Positions 29,119 to 46,294 of a stretch of DNA of 64,000 bases are shown piece after piece; position 1 is the first letter of the stretch, and each line of letters begins with the position of its first letter. Below the pieces are notes generated by a model. That model had not been told where the DNA came from. It worked only from the letters and a program-made list of their open reading frames with translations, and made no database searches. Source of the DNA: Pempheris klunzingeri (Eukaryota > Chordata > Actinopteri > Acropomatiformes > Pempheridae); contig NC_092033.1 of assembly GCF_042242105.1 (NCBI RefSeq), forward strand, positions 2,722,908 through 2,786,907. Direction: 5' to 3'. The translations under genes and the position numbers were made by a program.

Positions 29119-29350
29119 CTTGAGAGAGAAGAGCAAGAACTCCACCGGACTCAACGGCACACCTAACTCCAGTGAACTGAGAGAGGAGAGAGAGAGAGAG
29201 ATGATGATGATGATGATGATGATGATGAAGAAGGAGGAGGAAGGTGGGAGGAGAAAGAGGAAGAGAGAGGCTCAGGGAGGGGAGGGGAGGGGAGGGAAGC
29301 TGCTGGAATTTCAGTTGCCCCAAAGGAGAAGAAGAAGAAGAGGGAAGCAG
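29119..29350 (-). promoter_or_regulatory. ucma: ucma leader/promoter with GA and GAT tracts
   Basis: Directly upstream of the ATG are a GA tract (about 29179-29200) and an ATG/GAT tract (29201-29228), then purine-rich DNA to about 29345. On the ucma strand this reads as pyrimidine-rich (CAT)n(CT)n. No TATA box is obvious. The transcription start is unknown. Confidence 0.45.
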
Positions 29351-30626
29351 TCAGGTCACATCGCTGTGATTGGTCCAAACTCCCTCCATCACTTCTTACA
29401 GCAAATAAACAGCTGGATTCATCAATATTAGATAAATAGTAAATTAATATATATGTATATCATATTATGCCAGCGTGCAGCTTGTATAGATCCTTTTTTT
29501 TCCCACTCGCACTGATTAAACCTGCATTAATTGGTTGTTTTATCACCTTATAAAGTTGAACATGTTCGTAAAACAGCTGCTTATTCACACATCCAGCAGC
29601 CAGCAAGCAACATTAGCACTAATGTGGAGAGACCTGATATATTCACTCTGCTTTTAGCTTTGTTTTGGTCTCCACCAACTCCTGAGGGAAACATCTGGCT
29701 CTTTAGCGTCAGATGCTAATTATGTCTGTCTACAGTTAAGTCGGCGTGCTGCGGCTTTTTTTTTTTTGTTGCTAAAACAAAAACAGTAAAGTTAAAGGTC
29801 GGAAAACAATCAGCTTAAAGATGCTCCACTGTGGGTTTGTTAGCATGAAGGGCTATTTTATAGATAGATAGATGGATAGTATGTTAGCTGATGCTCTTTG
29901 AGTTAGAGTTCACTAAGCTTGAACAGGTCAGTGTGAGGACTGCTTTAAAATGTCAGCCCTGAAGGAAAACAGAAGATTATACTGTATAATACTATAATAT
30001 ATGTTCAGATAATATAGAGGTTCTGTAAAATAATCCCATTTTATTACAGACTCCTTGTACCTCTTGTTGGTTTTTATGTACCTTTCCTACAGGAGTGTGT
30101 GCAGGTGTTCACACCTTGATGCTGCACAGGACCCGTTCATCATCATTCCTTCGCTCCGCATACCTTATTGTACAAGCCTGTGGTTAATTCCTCATTATGC
30201 TGCAGGCTATGTGTTTGTGAGGACGCGTGCTTTTGAAGGATATAAGTTGCTTTGGAGTTTTCCTTTGACTGTGTGCGACGCAGTGAAATCTGTTTCACCT
30301 CCAAAGGAAACTGGGCAGAGACGACTGGGCACCTCGCTCAGAAAAACAAGAGCCGATCTGGAGTCTGGGAGGCATTTAGTAGTAAATGAGCCTGCAGTCA
30401 GACCTGTGAGTGAGAAACTATGTGCTGTGTGTGCATTTATGTGTGTGTGTGAATGTGTGTGTACATTCAAAGGTGTTTTCTGTGTGTGTGTAAGCATTCA
30501 TTTCTTGTAAATATGTGTGTATTCTGTATATTTGGTGTTTGCTCATACCACAGACTGTTCGGTTCATATGCATGAGTTTAAAGTGTGTCTGTCTGTGTTA
30601 CTCGTGTTTATGTGTGTGTGTGTTTA

Positions 30627-30657
<31 letters not shown>

Positions 30658-31972
30658 CACCTTTTCTGACTGGGACAAAGCCTCCCACATTTCAGCTTTG
30701 CTGCATGTGAATGAATTTCCTGCATTTCTGAATTAAACTGAGAGCTGAGAGCTTCCCCTCTGGGTTTGAACAAAGAGGCTGTTTTAACACACTCGAACAC
30801 ACACACACATACACACACACACTCGAACACACACACACACTTTTAGCTGTGCTTGGATCAGGTGTGTTTTTTTGGGGGGGGGTTACAGTGTGGGGAAACC
30901 CTCTGAGACCAACATGTGACTCTCCGAGTATGATCATTCAGTGTTGAGCAGCTTTCTGTGATGCACCCCAAACAATGTGTATGTCTTTAACACTGAGTGA
31001 CCCTCCCTACCCATAATCCCTTGTGTTTTGGGGCTCTGCATGGTTACATAATTCACCCCTAAGGAACCATAACACACTTTTCTGGTCTTAAGTGTCGTTA
31101 TTTGACGCCACGAGCTCTCACGGCATCATTACCACTTGGACAAAGTGAATCAGTTGATAAACCATAAATAATGAACCAATCAGAACACGCTGTCCCTGAA
31201 CGCAGCCTCTCATTGGTTTACACATAAAACACAAGAAAACAAATATGATTGTTTTTACATAGTAGATCCATTACTTATTTAATGTAACATAATAATACAT
31301 AGATTATTGTAATAATGAACTATTGTGTCAGTATTTTGAGATTTTATCAAATTTATTGACACTTATGTTATAGACTTTATTAATAATCAAATGTTTTATT
31401 ATTATAGTTATTAAAATATAACATTTATCACAACAGGATTCCAGAAAAACACAAAGATTCATTCGCTCGCTCAGAAAATGAACACAGATACATTTATAAG
31501 GCAGTAAAATGTCAAGGCCTCGATTAGCAACAATGAACCCTGATTATTCACATTTCTGCTTAAATTATTCTCTCTCTCTCACTCTCCTTTATCTCTCTCT
31601 CAACCTCGCTCTACCACTCTCTCACACATAATTATTACTTTTATAAATCAACGTGCAAATTCGTCTTTTTTAAGCTTGTCCATCTTTGCATTTAACAACC
31701 CTTTAATTTTTCCCTTTGCATAACACAGCTTAGTAGACATTTAAGGGTACGTTCACTTAGGTTTTCCCCTGTTTTAAGTGCGATATAAACTCTATTTAAT
31801 GCTGTAAACCAAGTGGCAGGATGTGTCTGGTGCGTCAGCTGCTTTATTCTGTGTAGGACTGTGTATTTTGCTTATGAGGTAACCGACATTTTCTGTTTAA
31901 ATACTATTTCCTGTCTTTACCGTCTTTGTTAGAACAACATGCTCTAGATCGCATCTCCTAAATGTTACAAAG

Positions 31973-32027
<55 letters not shown>

Positions 32028-32123
32028 AAGCCTCAATTAAATAAACAGGTTATCTAGAAATTACTGTCCTTCTCTATGAAGGTAAATTAGATGTGGAGGG
32101 TGTTTGCAGCCTGCGGTGCGTCT
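29351..32123. other. ucma/phyh spacer, no gene seen
   Basis: Upstream of ucma and downstream of phyh. It contains several TG/CA-rich stretches (about 30436-30460, 30610-30655, 30798-30840) and the (CA)25 tract at 31975-32024 that probably lies in the phyh 3'UTR. No convincing coding frame, RNA gene or named transposon was recognised. Confidence 0.6.
31975..32024. repeat. (CA)25 tract downstream of phyh stop
   Basis: Begins 100 bp beyond the phyh stop codon on the minus strand, so it is likely transcribed as (TG)n in the 3'UTR. Confidence 0.95.
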
Positions 32124-36653
<4,530 letters not shown>

Positions 36654-36721
36654 TTTTGCTGTCAGGCTGGCAAGCAAAACTAAACATGGGGGTGTAACTG
36701 GGGCAAAGAGCAGTGTGATGG

Positions 36722-36783
<62 letters not shown>

Positions 36784-38059
36784 TATTAAAGCAACTTTCT
36801 ACTTAAAAAATTGTCCCAATTTATAAAGTCTGTGGATCAAGAGATAATGTTTGAAAAATGGAAAAATGATAATGGAAATTACAATAATGGCAATTTAGGT
36901 GAACTGAACCTTTAAACATGGAGCTTATTGTGAAATATTAACCCTGTAAATCACTAAAGAGGAAGAAAATAGAGATTTTATAGTTAGTTGTTAGTTAAAA
37001 TAGCATTTTCAGTTGATTAAATCGATTTCAATAATATTATTTACTCAGATTTTCTTCTAATTGCTGATGTTCAATAACAAGATTGAACAAATTCTTGTCA
37101 CTGCAGTTTTTATCCAGCAGGCAGCGCCACACAACCAAAAATTCAGCCAGTCACAGTTCATAGTTTTTCCAGTTTGCAGTCACAGTCATCTTTTATTTTA
37201 TTAATCTAACTAAATTAATCAAATTAGGGAATATTTAATATGTCTGATTATGGAACCACCTTATGAACTGGGAATATACAGAGAAGACTTGCTTCCATTG
37301 TTTGTTGTCTTACTTCTACAGTTTGTGGCTGATCAAAAAATAAATATACAGCAAATAAATCACCATCTAAAGAATGTCAAAGATACAAATGAAAAAAATA
37401 AAGTAATGAAATGAATCATTCGAAAATGTGTTTGGTAAAATTTAATTACAAATATAACAGAAAATCTTAAACCTTTGACAAGCGCAGACTATTTTTAATA
37501 CTTTGATTATTTTCTTTTTAAACAGGTAAATACTCCTGATATAGTTTTTATTGCTTTATTGTACAAGTAAATGGAAGCTGATACCTGTATATAATTAATA
37601 CTGACTGGAACAAGACAGAGACTGCACTTTGAAACATTTCTATAAAGCTGTAAAGCCACAGTTGTGCAAGATAATAATAAAATGAGTTAGAGGAAACAGC
37701 GGAAAGGAAACCTATTCAAATAAAGATACCATTGTTTGGTTTATCTGCTATTTTTTTATTGCTCCTCTCAGCATCATCAAGCTCACTATATTTTCTAGCA
37801 TCAAACCGGAAGCAGGTTGACTTCCCCAATAATATCGATATCACATATACCAAATAATAAAATATGTCAAAACACAACCATAAGATTTTAAACATGCATG
37901 TATTCATATAAACCTTTAATCGTGAAATGAGTTTTATCACTTTTATTTTGAACGCCGTGACAGGACCAGACTTTTATTCTGAAAGTCGTGACGGAAAACA
38001 ACACGCGGTCGATGAGAGTGGTTTTTATTTTGAAACTAAACAGGAAGTTCCGTTATTAG
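36654..38059. promoter_or_regulatory. Divergent phyh/cdk17 spacer
   Basis: About 1.4 kb between two gene starts on opposite strands. A (CA)29 tract at 36725-36782 lies 70 bp upstream of the phyh ATG. The remainder is AT-rich with no recognised gene. Both promoters should be here. Confidence 0.55.
36725..36782. repeat. (CA)29 tract at the phyh promoter
   Basis: Uninterrupted tract immediately upstream of the phyh first exon. Confidence 0.97.
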
Positions 38060-38397
38060 CCGTTGCGTGGAGCTTAGTGGCGGCTAGCTTGCACCCCTCC
38101 CGTCTCCTCCGTCGACAGCAGATCCTCCTCCAGCCTCTTTAAACTGCTTTCGCCGCCACAGGAGCGACATTTTGGGGGTTCGCTCTCCAGCCCTCCGTCC
38201 TCACACCCCTCGTATCTCCCTCTCGTGTGTGTGTGTCGGGGGATATTTCCTCTCTACCGGACCTTTAGGAACCGAAACCGAACACAGACGGGGCTGTGTT
38301 TCAGGCTACTTCAGTGGGCGGTTGAAGCGGAGGACGGCACCCGGGCCTGGCAGCTCCGGAGAGTCGGCTCGAAAACGACGGAATTCACCATTTTCAG
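38060..38397 (+). other. cdk17: Probable non-coding first exon of cdk17
   Basis: A GC- and CpG-rich segment ends in a good donor (TTTCAG|GTAAAT at 38397/38398). It is the only promoter-like segment upstream of the cdk17 coding start on this strand, and CDK17 genes have long first introns. The 5' end and usage are inferred. Confidence 0.5.
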
Positions 38398-40324
38398 GTA
38401 AATGTGCAAAAATGTCATTACCGTACGCCTCACAACTTGTCCGATATTGGGCTCCGTGACGTTACATTTAATTCGGCTGCTTAGGACGAGGTCTGGACAG
38501 TCTTGTGTGGAAATGACAACACAGAGGAAACGGCAGCTAAAGAATAATTCAAGACTTTACAGCTGTATTTCACATTTTACACCCACCTTCTGTTTTACCC
38601 TTTACAGCCATGTCTACTATTCTCACACCTCGCACACATTTTAAACATTAAATCTCTTCTTGACTTGTTTACATAACGCATGTATTGGCAGCCAGGATAC
38701 CCCCCAGCGACAGGAACCTTATTGTACATTTCAGAGGGATTTTGCAGAAAAATGAAAACAGCACGACTTGAATCTGAATACCATAGTGAAATATCACACC
38801 ACCTGTTAAAACGAAGAGCTAGAAGAACATTCCTGCGTTATTATAGTGACCTGTGGGGAATTAACACCAATAATATGCAGGAATGTCATTGACAAATGTC
38901 CATAAAAACAACATAAGCCTACTGTAAAATCAATATGTAACACTACAAACACCCAGACTGTGCAACCACACATTCATCATGTCCACAACACACTGCACTT
39001 ATTCACATGCATGCTTCTTCTTAGACATTTACAGTACCAGGCATGCTTTTCAAAGTGAAAACGTGGATATTTAATCACTTGAAGCACCTGCATGTTTAGA
39101 AAAAGTTGAATTTTCGCTTGATTTTCCTGATATGACTTAACACAAATACACAAACGTTGCCTCTAGTTTTGCTTGTGCCACATCCAAGTCATATGGGGAT
39201 TGGAAAATCAGCTGATGACACATCCTCCTGCAGACTTGAAAGCTTCTTTTCTTTAAAATGATTTGTGTTTGCGAATTTAAGATGACTGCGACTTTTAAAT
39301 GATTGTTCAGTCATTCACCAGCCAATTCTGTTGAGATGTACCAGTGCACGTCCTGCTTTTAAATTACCTCTAGTGGGATCACTGTGGTTCTCATGCTTTT
39401 TGTATTTACGGCCAACTCAAGTGCACAGTAAATCCAACACAACACCAATGCACCATCCTCCTGTCGCCCTGGAAACAATAAGATATGAAGTGAAACTACA
39501 AACTCTTCTAAAAGTGTGTGTTCATTACAGGTGTCATAGTTTAGCAGCAGCAGATGCTCACCAGCTACATTGACCACATTTCTGTGGTGAACTTAGGCTC
39601 TTTTCCACTTCCTGTATGACCTGAATTTACTTCCACCGTCCTTCATCTGGAACAACAACCGGTCGCTCATTTTGGTGTGTGTGTGTGTGTGTGTGTGAGC
39701 GTATTGACCCACATATAGATGAAGGCTGTAGGCTGTGAGAGTGATACACCCCCAGAGGACAAAGTAATTACCCTGACAACCCCCTCCCCATGTCTGTGGA
39801 CCGTACAGCAGCAGCGTTCGCATCGATCTGTCTCTGCATAATGTCGCATACAGCAGGGAGCTGAGAGGGTGTTCTGTGTATGTACTCTCTCACTTTCCCC
39901 CCCCCTGGAATGGACAGATGAGATATTTGAGTCAGAGGAAGTATTTGGTTTCAATTTGAGAAATTAAAGTGCCATGTGACGGACCGCAGTGAGCGTCCGT
40001 GATTGAACGGGAGTCAGAGTGAAACAGAGCCAGCAGGTCCTGTCAGCAAAACCCATCACTTTTTAGAAAGACTGATGCAAATCTTCAGTTGAATTCTTCA
40101 TGTGCTGTTAAAGGAGCAATCCACCTAATTAACATATCAGGCTGAGTTTTCTAGTCTTGAACCACTCAGCCTCAGAAATAGTCAATAGGGTTGGGTACTG
40201 AACTTCAACACTTTCATGGTACCAGCTGAATTGATTCAATATTAGATAAAATTAGCAAAAAAAAGCCTCGTCAGAGCTAACTCCTGTTAGCTTTGTTAGC
40301 GCTGTTAGTATAGCTAGGTTTTGA

Positions 40325-40395
40325 TAGGATGGGGCAGCAGAGGATCTGGCTCAGGAGGTAGACCAGTCGTCTAAAGCTTCCCAGTTTGCTTCTGG
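40325..40395 (+). mobile_element. tRNA-derived SINE relic
   Basis: CTGGCTCAGGAGGTAGACCA resembles box A of a tRNA-derived fish SINE, followed by a decayed body. The box B region is not intact. Confidence 0.45.
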
Positions 40396-41164
40396 CTGTT
40401 ATACTTTTTTATTTATTGATATCACATCAACAGACAATTTCAAGTTGTGGTTAATAAATTTAATTTTTATGCTGTAAAACTGCTTGGCGTGGAAAAATAA
40501 AAGAGTAGGTTTAGATTTTGTTTGCTTTGCATTGAGGCTGTAAAAATGCGAAGGAGCTGAAAGATTTGCACCGTAATGTGTTAATGTAATTTTCTTTTTG
40601 TTAGAATAGATCTTACAATGTCATTAGGAGTTACCGCTTGGAGAATATAAATTCATAGCAGAAAGTCTCGGCGTCTGCGGCTTTGATTTTGCCCACGAAG
40701 ACGCAGGAATGAGGGTCGTTCTCGTTAGAAAAATCAGTGAAATGTGGTTGATGACATTACAGAAATGCACGTCGCAGACGGCTTACTGTCAGATGAAATC
40801 TTCTGATGTTTCATACTGTTGCAGTTTCCCTTAAAGCCGCTCATGTGGATGTCAAGTGACGATCACCACATTATTATATGGAAATATAATGTTAGCATGT
40901 TACAGCTGAATTCAACTATATTATGAAGGAAATGATTATCAGAATTAGTATTGAACTGCATCCTAAAAGACAAAAATATCATCATATATGGTGCAAAGCA
41001 TGGCGATATCCCACCATGCTTTGCAGCGGAGTTGACTGCACTTACTGATGATCAGCCTCCAAAACACTGTTGCCATTGACAACCAGGCCAGCAGCTCTTT
41101 CTCCTTTTCTCCCTTTCTCTCTCCTGTTTATATCCAACTTGTGCAATGTTTTATTGATCAGAGA

Positions 41165-41701
41165 GGTGTGTGTGCGTGTGTGTGTGTGTGTGTACATATG
41201 CACGTCTCTTTGTGTTTGTCTTTTTGCATGCTTCTCTGTGTGTGTGTGTGTGTGTGTCCATCCATTGTATTTGGTGTGTGTGTGTATTGTATGACCATGT
41301 GTGCTTCTTCACACACGTGTGTGCTGGAATGTGTTTCAGTGAATGCAGCACTGTACGCTTGAATGTGTTTTTCTGTGTGTGTGTGTGTGTTTATGATAGT
41401 TTGTGTTTGTGATCATGTATTCCGATGTGTGTTTGTACATTTCCATCCACATTTTTCTGTGTGTGTGTGTGTGCACATACAGTGCAGCTCTTCTCTTCTT
41501 TGTTGGTAGAATGTAACTAAATCTTGCCAGCAGCCCCTGGGGCTGATGGGAGATGTCTTCCTGCCACTGCACTGCCAAAGGGTGAAGTAGTAATTATTGG
41601 TTTTTTTGGGGGGTCTGGCTAATTCTAGGGCTTCAGAATGAATACAATTAGTGTGTGCCGGGTGCAGCATGAACACACATTGGCACACGTTCGTAGCCAT
41701 A

Positions 41702-41744
<43 letters not shown>

Positions 41745-42323
41745 ATGAGGAAAGTTATGTGAGCAATGCAAGTAATGTGGAGTGGTGTGAGTTCATTGTC
41801 CCCCTCTCTCTCTCTCTCTCTCTCTCTCTCCCCCTTATACATACACACACACACACACACACACAGCTTTTTTCTAGCTCTAAACATTTAGCCTAGGTCA
41901 TGCTGAATCAAACACCCCTGTCAGCCTGCTGGTGTGTGTGTGTGTGTGATTAATTTTACCATTAAACAAAGCCATCTTATTATATTTTTTTACATTTGCA
42001 TGACTGTGTTGGTGTGTCAGCGGATATTTGGTCTTGTAGGATGGCTGTGTGACGAACACACACACACACATTGCACACACACTTACACAATGCTCATTTT
42101 TGTCTCTATATATACACACACACACACACACATACTACCTATGATTATTCCTGTATGTTTTGGCATTGTGCCTTTTCTAATTGCCCCCAGGATAAACCAC
42201 CGCATCACGCTTTGCCAGGTGTGTGTGTGGAGGATTGAGCTGGGTGACTGGGATTGGCTCATAATCTGGAGATTAACCAGTGGCATTGTTAGAGCAGCAG
42301 CAGAGGGGGATTATACGCACTCA

Positions 42324-42364
<41 letters not shown>

Positions 42365-42483
42365 GTCACACACAAAAATAAACAGGCTTTCAGTTCATTC
42401 ATGAAGTCACTTTCCCTCCTGTGGTGAGCACTCGCTGTAAACTCAAGTGGTGTCGTTTGACAGTGAAGATGCTGAAATATTCA

Positions 42484-42521
<38 letters not shown>

Positions 42522-42525
42522 GTGA
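41165..42525. repeat. Cluster of TG, CA and TC microsatellites
   Basis: Tracts of TG (about 41165-41192, 41236-41257, 41375-41391, 41932-41949) and CA (41707-41740, 41845-41866, 42056-42070, 42114-42131, 42330-42361, 42486-42520) alternate in orientation, with a TC tract at about 41803-41831. Confidence 0.9.
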
Positions 42526-43024
42526 GGATCAGAGCACAGTGAGCAACCCCCACAGTGTTTCACCCTTTTGTTTAAACAGAACAGACTCAGATTTTTGAAT
42601 CTTCTCTTTTTAAAATGGTCTAAACAACACCAGGAGAAGTGGCACGTTCACATGTGATTAAACAACCTTTACACTTGTTTACACTGTGTGTGCACGACTG
42701 CTCAGTTCTTAACTTCACCCAATGGACCCAAGTTAACCCACACTTTAATCCTTAACTTGACTTAATCCAAAACCCTGAACTGGCTGCTCAAATGGAAAAT
42801 GGATTTTTTTTTTTACCACAATTTTGGTTTGAATTTGCAGTATTGTCCCTTAAATAGATAAAAATCTAACTCTGTAGGCCTGTATTGGTGAACATCTTAA
42901 TATATGACACGATGTCTTTGTATCAAGTATAATTACAAAATGATTTTTGCAAATTGTGGAGGGATGATTTTTTTTTTAAATCAGCCAGTCAGCTGGAAAA
43001 GCAAGTTCCAGTGAAGAAAAAAGG

Positions 43025-43775
43025 CAATAATTTAAAGCATAATACTGGTATTTTTAAGGAGAGGTCCTATTTTGGCATATTTATCAGTTTGAAAAGACTA
43101 GTAGGTGCAGAAATATTTGGAATTGATCCATTAGATCACCTCTTAAGAGCAGGCAGCTATAATGGCTGTAACTGGATCAAATAAAATAGCTTCTTTTTGT
43201 CACTGACAGGCTCAGATTGTTTTTTTGTTTTGTGCCTGACAACATTACAGAAATGATTCCTACAAAGACTGATCTGTAATATCATTTTTGTTTAACCAGA
43301 AACAGCTGATAAATTGCTTGGACCAGACTCCATTGACTAAAGAGGTAGTTTTACATGGGAGTTGCTGGTCTGCCGCTGTCTCAGTCAGTTTGTTATTGTG
43401 TGACTTTTTGTTTTAAAGGGTTTGTTCTGATTTGACACAATATTTGTGTAACACACAGTAACACTAATAAACTAGCAGATCGAGGCAGAGATAGACCAGC
43501 AACTCCTGCGTTCTGTGTTGTAAAATTACTGTTTTTTTCAATGGAGTCTGGTGTGTTTGAATACTGCGATACAATGGCTCTTTCTGGTTAAACAAAAAGA
43601 GTCATACAGCTTTGTCTGTATAGTGATCCTTTCTGTAATGCTGTCAGACACTTCAAATAACAATGTGAGCCTGTTAGTGGCAAAAACAAGCATTTCTGGT
43701 GGATGTTCTTTGATCGGATTACATTGCGGCCATCACAGCCGGCTGAGGTGATCTACTGGACCAGGTCCCAAGGTC
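43025..43775. repeat. Foldback (MITE-like) element, copy 5, longest
   Basis: The left arm runs from TAATACTGGTATTTTTAAGG through GATCCATTAGATCACCTC and CCAGACTCCATTGAC (near 43324); the right arm mirrors these, with TCAATGGAGTCTGG near 43539 and GATCTACTGGACCAGGTCC near 43750. The arms together cover about 700 bp. Confidence 0.88.
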
Positions 43776-45313
43776 CTGAGGACTGACGCACTGATGCTTT
43801 CATGTCAGACGTTGCAGTGAGAGATTCCAACTTCTTTTCACTATCAGCCAACTGTCTGTTAAATTAGTACCCTTGACGACTTACAAGATGAATTGAAAAT
43901 AGTTTTCATAAAGCAAGATTATAATAGTAGATTTTATGTGCGCACAAACACATAAACACACAAATAAGTGGCACAGTGTTGGTGCCAAGTACAGTTGTTG
44001 ACATTCTGCTGTTCAGTACATCCCGTCCTACACAACTCTGACCATCTGCCTGCATCTCACAGTTTTTGCGTCGTCTCACCATCTCACATAATCGTGACAA
44101 TGAAATGGTTCTACCCCCAGTTCAGTTTGCTTCATTTCACTCAATTCACAATAAAATTTTGTTTTCTTTAGAGGCTGCTAGTTGTCTCATATTGGATTTG
44201 AACTCGTGAGCTCTGCGTAGCCTCGTCCTGATTGCCCTCTCTTACCCAACTGCCTCATCTTTAGTTTAAATTCCAGCTTCTGTATAATAGTGAGTTTCCC
44301 TTTTAATCTCCGTTAAGAATCTCTAATTATCCCTCTTTCTTCCCGACGGGTTAATCATTGCCTCACAGACAGGCGTTATCTGCAATCAGTGCCAAGAAAG
44401 TGCATCGAAAGTTCACAGGAAACAGCCAATTGGACCACAGATACTCATGGTGCCCAGAGAGAAAACAGTCAGACCTTCCAGCTTCTTAATTTAGTCTTTT
44501 CTAATTAATTCTATCAGAAGTGTGGCTGAGGTTTTATGTGCCTTAAGCTCTTAGCTGCATTAGCATTAGTGAGCATCTCATTCATCATTGTCTGAAAGGT
44601 CAGATTAATTCGAGGTCAGTATTGCTAGGTACATACTAATAATCTGGTCTAATCAGATTAAAGCAACACTCCTGCATGAGCATGAACTGACAAAGATACT
44701 GTATCAACAGAAAACCCATGGATGAAGAGGGAAGAATGAAACGCTGTTTGATTTGCTTGATTGACAGGAGATCTCCGGGAAGCACGTCACAGCCGGGGGG
44801 GGGCTCACAGCTTCAAAGATAGAAACCAGATTAAACCAGTCGGCCTTCATGAATGTTGCAGGGTTGCGGCGGGGCAAGAAATAGAAAATCTGCTCCATCA
44901 TGTTTCTTCATTGTCAGCTTGTGCAGGGTTAGGGTCCTTAAAGGAACTTGTACATGCATCTTTGTTTGTAGAACAGCCAATAGGAACGCTCTCTTTCTCT
45001 GAGAGGACCTGTGATTGGCCAAGAGGAGGTGCAGATATGCCTAGCCCAGCTTTAACTACACGGTTTCTGATTAAAATAAAAACTGTACAAGAGTCTCGTC
45101 ATCTTCTCCATTGATTACAATAAATACAGGATTTTGTAGAAAAACATGTTTATATATATATATATATTTTTAAAAGTAATATAAAGATATTTGTTGGCCA
45201 GCAAAAGTCAAATGTAATGGATTTATGGGAAATATTGCATCTTTGTCTCAGGCTGGGACGTCCCACCTGGCTTGGCACTAATGCAGGAAAAAGCCCTGAT
45301 GGTGTGAACAACA

Positions 45314-45314
<1 letters not shown>

Positions 45315-45377
<63 letters not shown>
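45315..45377. repeat. (CA)31 tract
   Basis: Long, nearly uninterrupted CA tract in cdk17 intron 1. Confidence 0.95.
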
Positions 45378-45379
<2 letters not shown>

Positions 45380-46263
45380 CACAGGGCATCTCAGGGAGTG
45401 AACACCTGTTCCCAAAAGCCTCGGGGTGAGACTGTGTTCAGGGGAGTGGTGGGGCGTGAGAAAGAGGATGCGCGATGGAAAGCCATAAAAACAGACAGAA
45501 GAGGAGGAGGAAGAGGAGGAGGAGAGGTGATAACGGAGGGAGGGAGGTTCAAGTCGTGTTGTTCCGTTGTGTAAGACGACCTGCCATCCTTAGAAATCTC
45601 CCTGTGGCTGAGCGTTGCTTCTGTGTTTGTGTTGTCGGCTGTGGGCGACCGGAGCTGCTGTTGTATTGATTTGACTGAATATATTTGCAGTTTTGCATGT
45701 GGATGACCCCAACTGGCTGCAGGAGGGAACTGATTTAGACTTCCCAGCCCAGGAGCTTTTAACCACGACCTGACTGAGGTTTGGCCCATGCAGCTTTTCA
45801 AAATAAAAGCATGAAAAGTTGCCAGTATTTGACTTGATGTGTCCTATTCTTTGGCTTTTTGAGTCAGACAAAGAGAAACTAATGTGGTAAATACCTGAAC
45901 ATTTTGCATCGTATTGTCTCGACTTTGCATTCACCTGGACAAGAAAACTTCAAAGACTGTTTTTGCAATAAGTTTGTAATTTTTCTGACATACTTTGTGA
46001 TTATTTATACAAAAATATTCACAAATGTCAAACTTTTTAGATGGCTGCTTTTAATGAAACCTCTCCTCTCAGCTTTTCTATTTCAGTACAACAAAATTTG
46101 CATAATACGCTCTTATTGGGTGTGTGTGTGTGTAAACTTAAGCTCTTACCGTTTCCCATCTCTCTCCACTGGAATGTGCCATCTCCAGCTGTGTGTTTGG
46201 ATTCACCCACTAAACATCCAGGCAGGAAAACACACATTCTTGTACGTTGTGTCATCCATCTGA

Positions 46264-46294
<31 letters not shown>

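Noticed and set aside
29024-29431. 135-residue plus-strand frame rich in Met, Glu and Arg
   Set aside because: It runs through the GA and GAT tracts of the ucma leader on the opposite strand and has no independent support.
38172-38459. Frame crossing the presumed cdk17 first exon
   Set aside because: It does not begin with ATG and runs across the likely donor at 38397; leader sequence is the better explanation.
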